From Nocardioides oceani (lineage in GTDB: Bacteria; Actinomycetota; Actinomycetes; Propionibacteriales; Nocardioidaceae), in assembly GCF_030412965.1 (NCBI RefSeq), contig NZ_JAUHJQ010000001.1, positions 708,060 to 772,059 of the forward strand: 64,000 nt of DNA, written 5' to 3'. Positions 16,070 through 27,288 of this stretch are shown piece by piece (positions within the stretch are counted from its first letter, which is position 1; every line of letters begins with the position of its first letter). A program made the position numbers and the translations under genes. The notes under the pieces were generated by a model. That model searched no databases, had not been told where the DNA came from, and saw nothing but the letters and a program-made list of their open reading frames with translations.

Positions 16070-17488
16070 CTAGAGGATCTCGTGCACGAACTCGCCGAGC
16101 TGGGTCAGGTTGCGGCACTCGACCATGGGCACGACGGCCCCGTACCGCGACGCCGCGGAGTCCCCGTTGTCCCAGTGCCGACGGTGCTCGGGGTTGAGCC
16201 ACCACGCGTGGCGGATGCCGCCGACGAGCTCGCCGAGGGTGTCCAGGGCGAGGTCGGAGTAGTTCGAGCGCGCGTCGCCGAGGACGAGCAGCGAGGACTT
16301 CGGGCCGAGCGCGTCGGCGTGGTCCTCGGCGAACTTCGTGATCGCGCGGCCGTAGTTCGTGCGACCCCACAGCGCCGCGTGCGCGGTGCTCGCCGCGAGG
16401 TCGGCCATCACGTCGGCGACGTCGGCGCCGGGCCGGAAGTGGTCGGTGACCTCGTGCACGTGGTCGATGAAGGTGAAGGCCCGCACCTTCTGGAACTGGT
16501 CGCGCAGCGCGAAGACCAGCAGCAGCGTGAACTGCGCGAAGTTGGCGACCGACCCGCTCACGTCGCACAGCACCACCAGCTCGGTGCGGTGCGGGCGCTT
16601 CGGACGGTGGTGGGTGGCCAGCGGCACGCCGCCGGTCGAGATCGACGCGCGGACGGTGCGCCGGAAGTCCAGCGGGCCGCGCCGCTGCGCGTGCTGCTCC
16701 TTGGTCAGCCGGGTCGCGAGCCGCCGCGCGAGCGGGTAGATCTCGCGGCGCATCTGCTCCAGGTCGCTGCGGCGGGCCGCCAGGAAGTCGAGCCGGTCGA
16801 TGCTGGGCCGCAGGGCGACGTTCGCGACGTGCTGGGGGCCCTTCTCCTCCGCGATCCGGCGTCGCGCGTCGTCCTCGACCATCCGGGTGAAGCCGCCGAT
16901 CCGGCGGCCGGCGGTGCGCTCGGCCTCCTCGTCGGTGCGCCCCTGCGCGAGCAGGCCCGCGACCAGCTGGTCGACGAGCTCGGTCGGCGAGACCCGCTGG
17001 AGCGCGGTGTACGCCGACCAGCTCGACAGCCCCGGCCCGCGGCCCGGCATCGCGCCGAACCGCGCGACCATCTCCGCGGCGAGGTCGCCGAGCGCCTGCC
17101 GATCGTCGGCGGCCAGCGCCTCGGCCAGCCGCTCGCGGAAGTCGCGCAGCGCGTCGGCGCCGTCGCGGACCGAGAACTCCTGGCCGGCCGCGTCCGGCCC
17201 GTCACCGTCGCCGTCGGCCCCCTCCCCGGTCCCGAGCGTCCCGCCGGCACCGGAGCCGACCATCCGCGGGAAGTAGAGGTCGAAGAGCGCGTCGAAGGTG
17301 GGCCGCTGCGACTGCCTCTTGACCAGCGTGGCGGCGTACGCCGCCTGGACGGTCTCGCGGCTGCCCCACTCCAGGGCCGACAGCGCCGCGATCGCGTCGA
17401 GGTCCTCGGCGAGGGACACCGACAGCCCCGCGGAGCGCAGCGCCTCGAGGAACGCGATGTGCCGGTCGAGCAGGCCGCTGGCGCTCAC
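16070..17488 (-). CDS. VWA domain protein, CoxE-like
   Basis: 472 aa. The C-terminal von Willebrand A domain carries the MIDAS motif DVSGS in ELVVLCDVSGSVANFAQFTLLLVFALRDQ and TNYGRAITKF. The N-terminal half is helical and contains an acidic, Gly-rich linker (GSGAGGTLGTGEGADGDGDGPD). This is the VWA_CoxE family, which works with a MoxR-type AAA+ ATPase to mature or insert metal centres of other enzymes. The MoxR gene lies 7 nt upstream on the same strand. No target enzyme (for example molybdenum hydroxylase genes) is in the window, so the client is unknown. Confidence 0.85.
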   Translation of the reverse strand: MSASGLLDRHIAFLEALRSAGLSVSLAEDLDAIAALSALEWGSRETVQAAYAATLVKRQSQRPTFDALFDLYFPRMVGSGAGGTLGTGEGADGDGDGPDAAGQEFSVRDGADALRDFRERLAEALAADDRQALGDLAAEMVARFGAMPGRGPGLSSWSAYTALQRVSPTELVDQLVAGLLAQGRTDEEAERTAGRRIGGFTRMVEDDARRRIAEEKGPQHVANVALRPSIDRLDFLAARRSDLEQMRREIYPLARRLATRLTKEQHAQRRGPLDFRRTVRASISTGGVPLATHHRPKRPHRTELVVLCDVSGSVANFAQFTLLLVFALRDQFQKVRAFTFIDHVHEVTDHFRPGADVADVMADLAASTAHAALWGRTNYGRAITKFAEDHADALGPKSSLLVLGDARSNYSDLALDTLGELVGGIRHAWWLNPEHRRHWDNGDSAASRYGAVVPMVECRNLTQLGEFVHEIL

Positions 17489-17495
17489 GACCGGG

Positions 17496-18395
<900 letters not shown>

Positions 18396-18524
18396 CCTCG
18401 CCCATCGCCCCGCCGGTCGCCCGGTCCAGAGATTTCACTCACGTCGGCCGACCCGGACGTGACCGGCTCCGGGGAGGGTCGTTGTCACCGGCGTACCCAC
18501 CCGAACCACCAGCGGGAGCCAGCG

Positions 18525-18902
18525 ATGCGACCCACCACCAGGCGAGGCCCCTCGCGGGCGCAGGTGTCCTCGCTGCTGCTCGCGGTCAAGGCCGCCGTGC
18601 TCGCCTCGGTTCTCGCGCTGACCGTCACCACCGGGATGGCCGCGTCGGGCAGCACCACGCCCGATGCACGACCGCCCGCCATGGCGATGGACTACTCCAC
18701 GCAGGCCGTCCAGCGGGTGATGGCCGAGCACAACTGCTCCAGCACCGGCTTCGCCCCCGGCACCCAGCCGGACTCCGCGCTCGTGCGGACCACCGGCGGC
18801 CGGCTGCGGATCGTGTCGTTCGACCGCGGCTGGGACGTCTTCACCGGCCGCCGCCCCGGGCTGCTCGTCGCGGTCTGCCTCGACCCGCGCGCGACCCCCT
18901 GA
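18525..18902 (+). CDS. Small exported hypothetical protein, 125 aa
   Basis: Signal-anchor or signal peptide at residues 17-40 (LLLAVKAAVLASVLALTVTTGMAAS) after an Arg-rich start, then a ~75-residue extracytoplasmic part with two cysteines (EHNCSSTGF and LLVAVCLDP) that could form a disulfide. GGGAG precedes the ATG. No family recognised. It is divergent from the MoxR gene and ends just before a strong hairpin. Confidence 0.65.
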   Translation: MRPTTRRGPSRAQVSSLLLAVKAAVLASVLALTVTTGMAASGSTTPDARPPAMAMDYSTQAVQRVMAEHNCSSTGFAPGTQPDSALVRTTGGRLRIVSFDRGWDVFTGRRPGLLVAVCLDPRATP

Positions 18903-18911
18903 CCCCTCCTT

Positions 18912-18967
18912 CCCGCCTCGTGATGCCGAGGGTGCGCCCCGGCGCACGCTCAGCATCACGAGGCGGG
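18912..18967. terminator. Bidirectional hairpin with perfect 15-bp stem
   Basis: CCCGCCTCGTGATGC (18912-18926) pairs with its exact reverse complement at 18953-18967; the loop itself contains a GTGCGCC/GGCGCAC stem. It separates the convergent exported-protein and carbonic-anhydrase-like genes. Confidence 0.75.
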
Positions 18968-18983
18968 TCAGGCGGGCTCGGGT

Positions 18984-19520
18984 TCAGCCGACCCGGTGCG
19001 CGCTGCCGGCGTGCCGCTGGGCCAGGTCGGCGTAGTACACCGCGTTGGTGTCGACCCAGAACTGCGAGGACGTGCCCTCGATCGGCTTGACCGCCTTGCA
19101 CGGCGTGCCGGTCGCGACGACGCCCGCCGGGATCTCCGTGCCGGGGGTGACGACCGAGCCCGCGGCGACGAGCGTGCCGGCGCCGACGGTGGCGCCGTCC
19201 AGCAACGTGGACCCGTTGCCGACGAGCGCCTGCTCGCCGACCTCGGTGCAGTGCACGACGCAGCCGTGACCGACGGTGGCGTTCGGCCCGACGGTCAGCA
19301 CCTGGTCGGGCCCGGCGTGCAGGACGCTGTTGTCCTGGATGTTGCTGCCCTGGCGCACGACGATGCGGCACACGTCGCCGCGCAGCACCGCGCCGTACCA
19401 GACGCTCGCGCCGGCCTCGACGGTCACGTCGCCGATGAGGGTCGCGGTCGGCGCGATCCAGGCGTCGGGGTGGACGTTCGGGCGCTTGCCCTCGAACTCG
19501 AAGAGGTTCACGGGCGTCAT
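18984..19520 (-). CDS. Gamma-carbonic anhydrase-like left-handed beta-helix protein
   Basis: 178 aa with hexapeptide repeats along residues 15-140 (PDAWIAPTATLIGDVTVEAGASVWYGAVLRGD...). The conserved family motifs VRQGSNIQDNSVLHAG and VGHGCVVHC supply the three metal-binding histidines expected for gamma-class enzymes. Members may be carbonic anhydrases or acyltransferase-like homologues with little anhydrase activity; the sequence does not decide. No Shine-Dalgarno consensus is obvious before ATG 19520. Divergent from the kinase gene. Confidence 0.85.
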   Translation of the reverse strand: MTPVNLFEFEGKRPNVHPDAWIAPTATLIGDVTVEAGASVWYGAVLRGDVCRIVVRQGSNIQDNSVLHAGPDQVLTVGPNATVGHGCVVHCTEVGEQALVGNGSTLLDGATVGAGTLVAAGSVVTPGTEIPAGVVATGTPCKAVKPIEGTSSQFWVDTNAVYYADLAQRHAGSAHRVG

Positions 19521-19677
19521 TCCACACCCCGCACCCGCTCGGGACGCCTGCGGGTGGCCCGAGCGGATTGCGCGGTGCCCGGACCGGGCACGACACCGGT
19601 GGAGCCTCCCCCGACTCCCTCCCCGGAGCACGCGCTCGCGCGCTGCGCCCCACCCTGCGACAGAACGGAGAGGACCT

Positions 19678-20799
19678 GTGTCCACCACCGGCCCGATCCT
19701 CCTCGCCGGCCGCTACGCGCTCGGCGCCGTGCTCGGCCGCGGCGGCATGGCCGACGTCCACCGCGCCCACGACCGGCTGCTGGGCCGCGACGTCGCGGTC
19801 AAGGTCCTGCGCGACGCGAGCCAGGACGAGGCCGACCGCGCGCGGTTCACCGCCGAGGCGCGCACGTTGGCCGGCCTGTCGCACAGCGGGCTGGTGATGG
19901 TGCTCGACGCGGGTACGACGGCGGAGCAGCCGTTCCTCGTCATGGAGCTCGTCGAGGGGCCGACGCTCGCGGCCGAGCTCGCCCGCGGACCGATGGCCCC
20001 CGGCACGGTCGCCCTGGTCGGCGCGCAGGTGGCCGACGCGCTCGCCTACGCCCACGAGCAGGGGGTGGTCCACCGCGACGTCAAGCCGGGGAACGTGCTG
20101 CTCGGACCGGACGCCCGGGTCAAGCTGGCCGACTTCGGCATCGCCCGGCTGATCGGCGACACCGTCCGGCACACCCGCACCGGCACCGCGGTCGGCACGG
20201 CGGCGTACCTCTCCCCCGAGCAGGTGCTCGGCGAGGACGTCAGCGGCGCCGTCGACGTCTACTCCCTCGGGCTGGTGCTGCTCGAGGCGATGACCGGCGA
20301 GCGGGCCTACCCCGGGTCGCCGACCGAGGCGGCGCTCGCCCGGCTGAGCCGCCAGCCCGAGGTACCCCCGTCGCTGCCGGCGCCGTGGCGCCCGCTGCTC
20401 ACGGCGATGGTCGAGCGGGAGCCGGGGCAGCGCCCGACGGCCGCGGAGGTCGCGACGAGGCTGCACGCCCTGGCCCCCGGCCCGGTCCCCGCGGCGCGCA
20501 CCGCGCCGCCTGGGCCGCCTGGGCCGCCTGGGCCGCCGGGACCCCCGCCCCCTCCGCCGACCGCGGTGCTGACCGACGCCTCGGCCACGGTCGCCCGGCG
20601 GCCAGCGCCGCCACCACCACCGCCGCCGGGTCCCGCCGGTCCGCGGACCTCACGGATCGACCGGCTCGGTGACCAGCTGGCCCGCGGCGCCACCGACGGC
20701 TGGCACCGGCTGGCCGGGCTCCCGCCGGAGGTGCGCGGCGTCGCGGGCGCGCTCGCCGTGCTGGTGCTCCTGCTGGTCGTGGTGGCGCTGGCCGGCTGA
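19678..20799 (+). CDS. Transmembrane Ser/Thr protein kinase without extracellular domain
   Basis: 373 aa. The kinase domain (about 11-270) has GRGGMADV (glycine loop), VAVKVL (ATP lysine), HRDVKPGNVLL (catalytic loop), ADFGIARL and YLSPEQV in place of APE. A Pro-rich juxtamembrane stretch follows, with repeated PPGPPGPPGPPGPPPPPP, then one transmembrane helix formed by the last ~20 residues (GALAVLVLLLVVVALAG), where the protein ends. PknB-like kinases usually continue into PASTA or another sensor; here there is none, so signal input must come from membrane or cytoplasmic partners. GTG 19678 has GGAGAGGA upstream. Confidence 0.88.
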   Translation: MSTTGPILLAGRYALGAVLGRGGMADVHRAHDRLLGRDVAVKVLRDASQDEADRARFTAEARTLAGLSHSGLVMVLDAGTTAEQPFLVMELVEGPTLAAELARGPMAPGTVALVGAQVADALAYAHEQGVVHRDVKPGNVLLGPDARVKLADFGIARLIGDTVRHTRTGTAVGTAAYLSPEQVLGEDVSGAVDVYSLGLVLLEAMTGERAYPGSPTEAALARLSRQPEVPPSLPAPWRPLLTAMVEREPGQRPTAAEVATRLHALAPGPVPAARTAPPGPPGPPGPPGPPPPPPTAVLTDASATVARRPAPPPPPPPGPAGPRTSRIDRLGDQLARGATDGWHRLAGLPPEVRGVAGALAVLVLLLVVVALAG

Positions 20800-20833
20800 G
20801 CGCTCCCCCGGCCACTCGCCGACCGGTCGACGG

Positions 20834-20842
<9 letters not shown>
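20791..20842. terminator. Inverted repeat containing both stop codons of a convergent pair
   Basis: GCCGGCTGA (20791-20799) is repeated inverted as TCAGCCGGC (20834-20842). Each TGA is the stop of one gene, kinase and UvrA-like ATPase. It can form a 9-bp stem with a GC-rich 34-base loop and may serve as a shared terminator. Confidence 0.45.
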
Positions 20843-23197
<2,355 letters not shown>

Positions 23198-23342
23198 GGG
23201 TCTCCGTCCGTCGGGCGGGGTCAGCATGCCGGAACCCGCCGACGGTCGTCGGCGCTCCGGCGTGCCGGTGCTGGCACCGGGGTCGGACCGGCGCCGACCT
23301 CCAGGCTCATCGGTCGGCCGGGAACCGGCCGGAGCCCCGGGC

Positions 23343-24005
23343 TCAGGAGCCGGCCGAGACCCGTTCGGCGAGGCGGACGGCGGCGTGCAGGACGAGGTCG
23401 GCGTCGTCGGGGTCCGCGGCGGCCTCGGCGGGCACCAGCCCTCCGAGCAGCGCGACGGGGCGGACCAGCCAGGCCCACACCCGCCAGGGGTCCATCCGGG
23501 CGGCCAGCAGCGGCTCGAGCACGGGCGCGAGGTCGGGGCGCAGCTCGCCGGCCCCGGTGAGCTGGAAGGCCGGTACGACGCTGCGCTCGTCGACCGGGAC
23601 CACGAGCAGCCGGTGGGTGGCGGCGGCTTTGTGGACGGCGAACCGGGTGGACTCCAGCGAGGCGCCGCGCAGCTCGGCCAGCGAGGCGTAGTCGTGCCAC
23701 GGGCTCCCCAGCAGCTCCACCCGCAGCTGCGCGTGCCGGCGCAGCACCACCAGGGCGACCGGGACGGCGTGCTCGGGCTCGGACCCCTCGTTGCGCAGCA
23801 GCCCCTCGACCTCCTGCAGCTGGGCGAGGGTCAGGTCGCCGCCCGTGCCGGGGTCGACCCAGCGCGCGCGGCCGCCCTCGCGGCGGAACGTCGGCAGCCC
23901 GGCCTCGGTCAGGTGGCCCTCCAGGCCGAGCGACTCGATCCAGGTGGCGAGGTCCTCGCCGAGTGCCGCCCGCTGCTCCTCCGTCACGGTCCCAGCCTGC
24001 CGCAT
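23343..24005 (-). CDS. Protein with MbcA/ParS/Xre-type C-terminal domain (orphan antitoxin-like)
   Basis: About 220 aa. The C-terminal third reads VVPAFQLTGAGELRPDLAPVLEPLLAARMDPWRVWAWLVRPVALLGGLVPAEAA, matching the pattern of MbcA/ParS/Xre antitoxin toxin-binding domains (PAFQ-G-PWxVxxWLxxPxxxLGGxxP). The middle has a helix-turn-helix-like stretch ASLESTRFAVHKAAATHRLLVVP. Such antitoxins normally pair with a RES-domain NAD-consuming toxin, but none is adjacent. Starts: ATG 24005, GTG 24011 or GTG 23987; the last has CAGGCT 6 nt upstream, a near-match to the leaderless layout. Confidence 0.6.
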   Translation of the reverse strand: MRQAGTVTEEQRAALGEDLATWIESLGLEGHLTEAGLPTFRREGGRARWVDPGTGGDLTLAQLQEVEGLLRNEGSEPEHAVPVALVVLRRHAQLRVELLGSPWHDYASLAELRGASLESTRFAVHKAAATHRLLVVPVDERSVVPAFQLTGAGELRPDLAPVLEPLLAARMDPWRVWAWLVRPVALLGGLVPAEAAADPDDADLVLHAAVRLAERVSAGS

Positions 24006-24014
24006 CGGCACCGG

Positions 24015-25262
24015 TCAGCCGCAGTCGCCGACCTCGAAGCCGCCGCAGCGGTCGGCCGCCGACCCGCGCAGCACGCGGTCGGTGCCCGACCCGCCCGACA
24101 GCACGTCGGCGGACGGCCCCGCGGTCACCCGGTCCGCCCCGCCGCCGAGCCGGGCCTCCACGGGGCCGGTCGCCTCGGAGGCGTCGACGACGTCGCGCGC
24201 CGGCGTCCCGCGGTAGCTCCAGCCGGCGCCGTACCACAGGCGCAGCGTCTCCACCGCGCCGTACGTCGCCGTGCCGGCCGCCGTCGTCACCCGGCCGCTG
24301 CGGGCGTCGACGACGACCTGGAGCGCGTGCTCGTCGCGGCCGCCGAGCAGTCGCAGCTCGTCGCGGCCGTCGCCGGCGTCGAGCCGCCAGCCGGAGGTGC
24401 CGGCCCGCAGGTCGACGAGGTCGTCGCCGCCGGCGAGGTCGAGCACCACCCGGTCGAGGCCGCGCACCTGCACGAAGTCCACGCCGTCGCTGCCGGTGAC
24501 CCGGTCGCGGCCGCCGTCGCTGACGACGGTGTCGAAGGCGCCCGCCGGGCTGGGTCCGAGGACCACGGTGTCGTCGCCGGCCCGGCGCCGCGGGGCGGCC
24601 GCTCCGTCGAGGAGCACCCGGTCGGTGCCGGCACCGGTCTCGACGGTGTCCGACCCGGCGCCGGCGTCGATGAGGTCGTCCCCGTCCCCACCCGTGATGA
24701 CGTCGTCGTGCGGGGAGCCCTGGACGGTCACCGGCTCCGCGCCGAGCACCAGCGTGTCGGTGCCCTCCCCGGTCGCGCTCGGCGCCGTCGACGCCAGGTC
24801 GACCGTGACGCCGGCCCGGGCGTCCCGCCAGGTGATCCGGTCGGGCACGACCGCGCCGTCCCCGCCGGTGTCCGCGCCGGGGTCGAGGAGGTCGTCGCCC
24901 GGCCCGCCGGCGACCACGTCGCCGTACCGGTCCACCGTGCGCGTGCGCACCTCGCGGTCCTGGCCGCCGTACAGCTCGTCGTCCCCCCGCTCGCCCTGGA
25001 GCCGGTCCGCCCCCTCGCCGCCGCAGAGGACGTCGTCGCCCCCGCGCCCCAGCAGCACGTCGTCGCCGGCGAGGCCCACCACCACGTCGGGACCGGGGGT
25101 GGCGGTGATCCTGTCGTCCGCAGGGGTGCCGACGATCGTCGCCGCCCGGCCGTGGCAGGTCGGGACCGGCGCGGCCGTGGCCGTGGCCGGGCTGGTCGGC
25201 GCCACGGTGGCGGCCAGGAGCGTGAGGGCGGTCAGGGAGATCGGGGCACGAACGGTTCGCAT
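24015..25262 (-). CDS. Secreted RTX-type calcium-binding repeat protein
   Basis: 415 aa from ATG 25262, which begins a signal peptide (MRTVRAPISLTALTLLAATVAPTSPATATA). Then come many aspartate/glycine nonapeptide-like repeats (GDDVLLGRGGDDVLCGGEGADRLQGERGDDELYGG, GGDGDDLIDAGAGSDTVETGAG), the parallel beta-roll that binds Ca2+. No protease or lipase domain is attached, and two cysteines close the C-terminus (CGGFEVGDCG). Likely an extracellular structural or adhesive protein. A longer frame adds 15 N-terminal residues but would bury the signal peptide. It follows the CsoR-family gene on the same strand. Confidence 0.82.
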   Translation of the reverse strand: MRTVRAPISLTALTLLAATVAPTSPATATAAPVPTCHGRAATIVGTPADDRITATPGPDVVVGLAGDDVLLGRGGDDVLCGGEGADRLQGERGDDELYGGQDREVRTRTVDRYGDVVAGGPGDDLLDPGADTGGDGAVVPDRITWRDARAGVTVDLASTAPSATGEGTDTLVLGAEPVTVQGSPHDDVITGGDGDDLIDAGAGSDTVETGAGTDRVLLDGAAAPRRRAGDDTVVLGPSPAGAFDTVVSDGGRDRVTGSDGVDFVQVRGLDRVVLDLAGGDDLVDLRAGTSGWRLDAGDGRDELRLLGGRDEHALQVVVDARSGRVTTAAGTATYGAVETLRLWYGAGWSYRGTPARDVVDASEATGPVEARLGGGADRVTAGPSADVLSGGSGTDRVLRGSAADRCGGFEVGDCG

Positions 25263-25328
25263 GCCGGGTACGACGCCGCGCGGGCGCGTCCGGTTCGCGC
25301 GGGGTGGCATAAGGTCACCCCGGCCCGC

Positions 25329-25595
25329 TCAGGCCAGCGCGAGGAAGAGCTTCTCCATCTTCTTGACGTCGACGCCGTCGAGCCCCTCGTCGGTCTCGGT
25401 GAGGCACTGCTGCAGCCCGGTGGCGACGATGGCGTAGCCCGCGCGCGAGAGCGCCTTGTTGACGGCGGCGAGCTGGGTGAGGACGGACTCGCAGTCCGAG
25501 CCCTCCTCCATCATCCGGATGACGCTGGCGAGGTGCCCGTTGGCGCGCTTCATGCGCGTGATGATCGGCTTGATGTCGGTGGGCTCGAGCTCCAT
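25329..25595 (-). CDS. CsoR/RcnR-family repressor, CstR-like persulfide-sensing type
   Basis: 88 aa, all-helical DUF156 fold (RMKRANGHLASVIRMMEEGSDCESVLTQLAAVNKALSRAGYAIVATGLQQCL). Copper-sensing CsoR uses Cys-His-Cys. Here C35 and C64 are kept but the His four residues before the second Cys is G60. Two cysteines without the His is the CstR pattern, which senses persulfides and sulfite by crosslinking. The neighbouring divergent operon encodes rhodanese-type and sulfur-export proteins, and two matching operators lie in between. It likely represses both itself and that operon. Confidence 0.85.
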   Translation of the reverse strand: MELEPTDIKPIITRMKRANGHLASVIRMMEEGSDCESVLTQLAAVNKALSRAGYAIVATGLQQCLTETDEGLDGVDVKKMEKLFLALA

Positions 25596-25700
25596 CGGCT
25601 GGGTTCCTTTCCCGGCGGCCGGGGGCCGCGATGAGTCGCGCGGAGGCGTCGCCTCGACGTACCGGACCGCTCGGTCGAACGGTCGCGTCATCGACTGTAC

Positions 25701-25716
25701 AACCCCCTGGGGGGTT
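25701..25716. promoter_or_regulatory. CsoR/CstR-type operator 1
   Basis: AACCCCCTGGGGGGTT, a near-perfect inverted repeat with the C-tract/G-tract shape of CsoR-family operators, just upstream of the operon's TAACGT -10 box. Confidence 0.7.
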
Positions 25717-25720
25717 CTGC

Positions 25721-25726
25721 TAACGT
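25721..25726 (+). promoter_or_regulatory. -10 box TAACGT of the sulfur operon
   Basis: TAACGT lies between the two operators; the predicted start near 25733 would place operator 2 inside the 5' leader. No clear -35 box is seen. Confidence 0.4.
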
Positions 25727-25736
25727 CTCCGGACAC

Positions 25737-25752
25737 ATCCCCCCAGGGGGTT
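25737..25752. promoter_or_regulatory. CsoR/CstR-type operator 2
   Basis: ATCCCCCCAGGGGGTT; its reverse complement differs from operator 1 at one base. The centres of the two sites are 36 bp apart, so both face nearly the same side of the helix. Confidence 0.7.
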
Positions 25753-25782
25753 CCGATAGACGCGAGGAGAGGAACCAGAGCA

Positions 25783-25899
25783 GTGCGTGAGATCGACATC
25801 GACCAGGCCGCCGCCGGCTTCGAGGCGGTCGACGTCGCGGGCGGCACCGCCGCCTGGACGAGGTCCGGGCGCCCGACCGAGACGGGAGGCTCCCGGTGA
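25783..25899 (+). pseudogene. Rhodanese with the middle deleted, 38-aa open frame
   Basis: The 38-residue frame joins a rhodanese N-terminus (MREIDIDQAAAGFEA) directly to a rhodanese C-terminus (VDVAGGTAAWTRSGRPTETG). The roughly 70 residues that normally hold the DVR strand, the HIPGA turn and the catalytic Cys loop are absent. The frame is intact, has AGGAGAGGA about 11 nt upstream, is first in the operon behind the operators, and overlaps the next start by GTGA. It cannot be a sulfurtransferase. It may be a relic kept for translational coupling, or a leader peptide. In related operons a full rhodanese gene is expected here (family knowledge). Confidence 0.6.
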
Positions 25900-27287
25900 T
25901 CCCCCTCACCGTGCGGACCATCGAGACCCCGTCCCTGGGCGACCGCACCTACCTCGTCCACGACGGCGAGGTGGGGTTCGTCGTCGACCCGCAGCGCGAC
26001 ATCGACCGGGTCCTGGACGTGCTGGCCGCCGACGGCGTCTGCCTCACGCACGTCCTCGAGACCCACCTCCACAACGACTACGTCACCGGTGGCCTCGCGC
26101 TGGCCGCGGCGACCGGCGCGGCGTACCTCGTCAATGCCGAGGACGAGGTCTCCTTCGACCGCACCCCGGTCTCCGACGGCGAGGTCGTCGAGGTCGGGAC
26201 CCGGATGCGCGTCCGCGCCATCGCCACGCCCGGCCACACGTTCACCCACCTGTCCTACGCGCTCTCGACCGTCGTCGACGGGCGCGAGGAGCCGTACGCC
26301 GTCTTCACCGGCGGCTCGCTGCTGTACGGCGCGACCGGGCGACCCGACCTGCTGGGCGGGGAGCACACCGACGCGCTGGTGCGCCACCAGCACGCGTCCG
26401 CCCACCGGCTCGCCACCGAGCTGCCCGACGACGCCGAGGTCTACCCGACCCACGGGTTCGGCTCGTTCTGCTCCGCCACGCAGTCGGCGGCCACCTCCTC
26501 CTCGATCGGCCAGGAGAAGCGGGCCAACCCGGCGCTGACCCAGGACGAGGAGACCTACGTGCGCGAGCTGCTCGCGGGGCTGGGCGCCTGGCCGGCGTAC
26601 TACGCCCACATGGGCCCGGCGAACGCCGCCGGACCTCGGGCACCGGACCTCTCCCCGGTCCAGGAGGCCGACGCGGCCGAGCTCCGCCGCCGCATCGAGG
26701 CCGGCGAGTGGGTCGTGGACCTGCGCGACCGCACGGCCTTCGCGGCCGGCCACGCCCCGGGCACGCTGAACGTCGGGCTCGACGGCGCGTTCGCGACCTA
26801 CCTGGGCTGGCTGATCGAGTGGGGCACCCCGGTGACCCTCCTCGGGGAGACCGCCGAGGACGTCGCCACCGCGCAGCGCGAGCTGGTCCGCATCGGCGTC
26901 GACCGCCCCGCGGCGCAGGCCACCGGAGGCCCCGAGCAGTGGACCACCGGCGAGGTCGTCAGCTACGCGACCGCGACCTTCGCCGACCTCGCCGAGGTCC
27001 GCCACCACCGCCAGGTCGTCGTCCTCGACGTACGCCGCGCCGACGAGCACGCCGAGGCCGCCATCGACGGCGCGGTCAACATCCCCGTCCACGAGCTGCC
27101 CCGTCGGGTCGCCGAGGTACCGGCCGGCGAGGTCTGGGTCCACTGCGCAGGCGGCTACCGCGCCTCGATCGCCGCGTCGTTGGTCGCCGCCGCGGGTCGC
27201 GCCCCGGTGGCGGTGGACGACGCGTTCGCGAACGCCGCGGGCGCGGGGCTCGACCTGGTCACGCCCGACGCCGCCCCGCAGGGCTGA
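25896..27287 (+). CDS. Metallo-beta-lactamase fold / tandem rhodanese protein (persulfide dioxygenase-like)
   Basis: 463 aa. MBL domain about 1-245, first rhodanese about 250-335, second about 355-450. The MBL metal motif is T56-H-L-H-N-D-Y62, with Tyr where HxHxDH has His; H114 (PGH) is present. The ETHE1-type FTGD motif reads F137-T-G-G140, so the iron-ligand Asp is missing. Rhodanese 1 has no Cys (GTPVTLLGE); rhodanese 2 has an active-loop VHCAGGYRAS. It may act mainly as a sulfurtransferase in persulfide handling. GTG start overlaps the previous stop. Confidence 0.85.
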   Translation: MIPLTVRTIETPSLGDRTYLVHDGEVGFVVDPQRDIDRVLDVLAADGVCLTHVLETHLHNDYVTGGLALAAATGAAYLVNAEDEVSFDRTPVSDGEVVEVGTRMRVRAIATPGHTFTHLSYALSTVVDGREEPYAVFTGGSLLYGATGRPDLLGGEHTDALVRHQHASAHRLATELPDDAEVYPTHGFGSFCSATQSAATSSSIGQEKRANPALTQDEETYVRELLAGLGAWPAYYAHMGPANAAGPRAPDLSPVQEADAAELRRRIEAGEWVVDLRDRTAFAAGHAPGTLNVGLDGAFATYLGWLIEWGTPVTLLGETAEDVATAQRELVRIGVDRPAAQATGGPEQWTTGEVVSYATATFADLAEVRHHRQVVVLDVRRADEHAEAAIDGAVNIPVHELPRRVAEVPAGEVWVHCAGGYRASIAASLVAAAGRAPVAVDDAFANAAGAGLDLVTPDAAPQG

Positions 27288-27288
27288 G

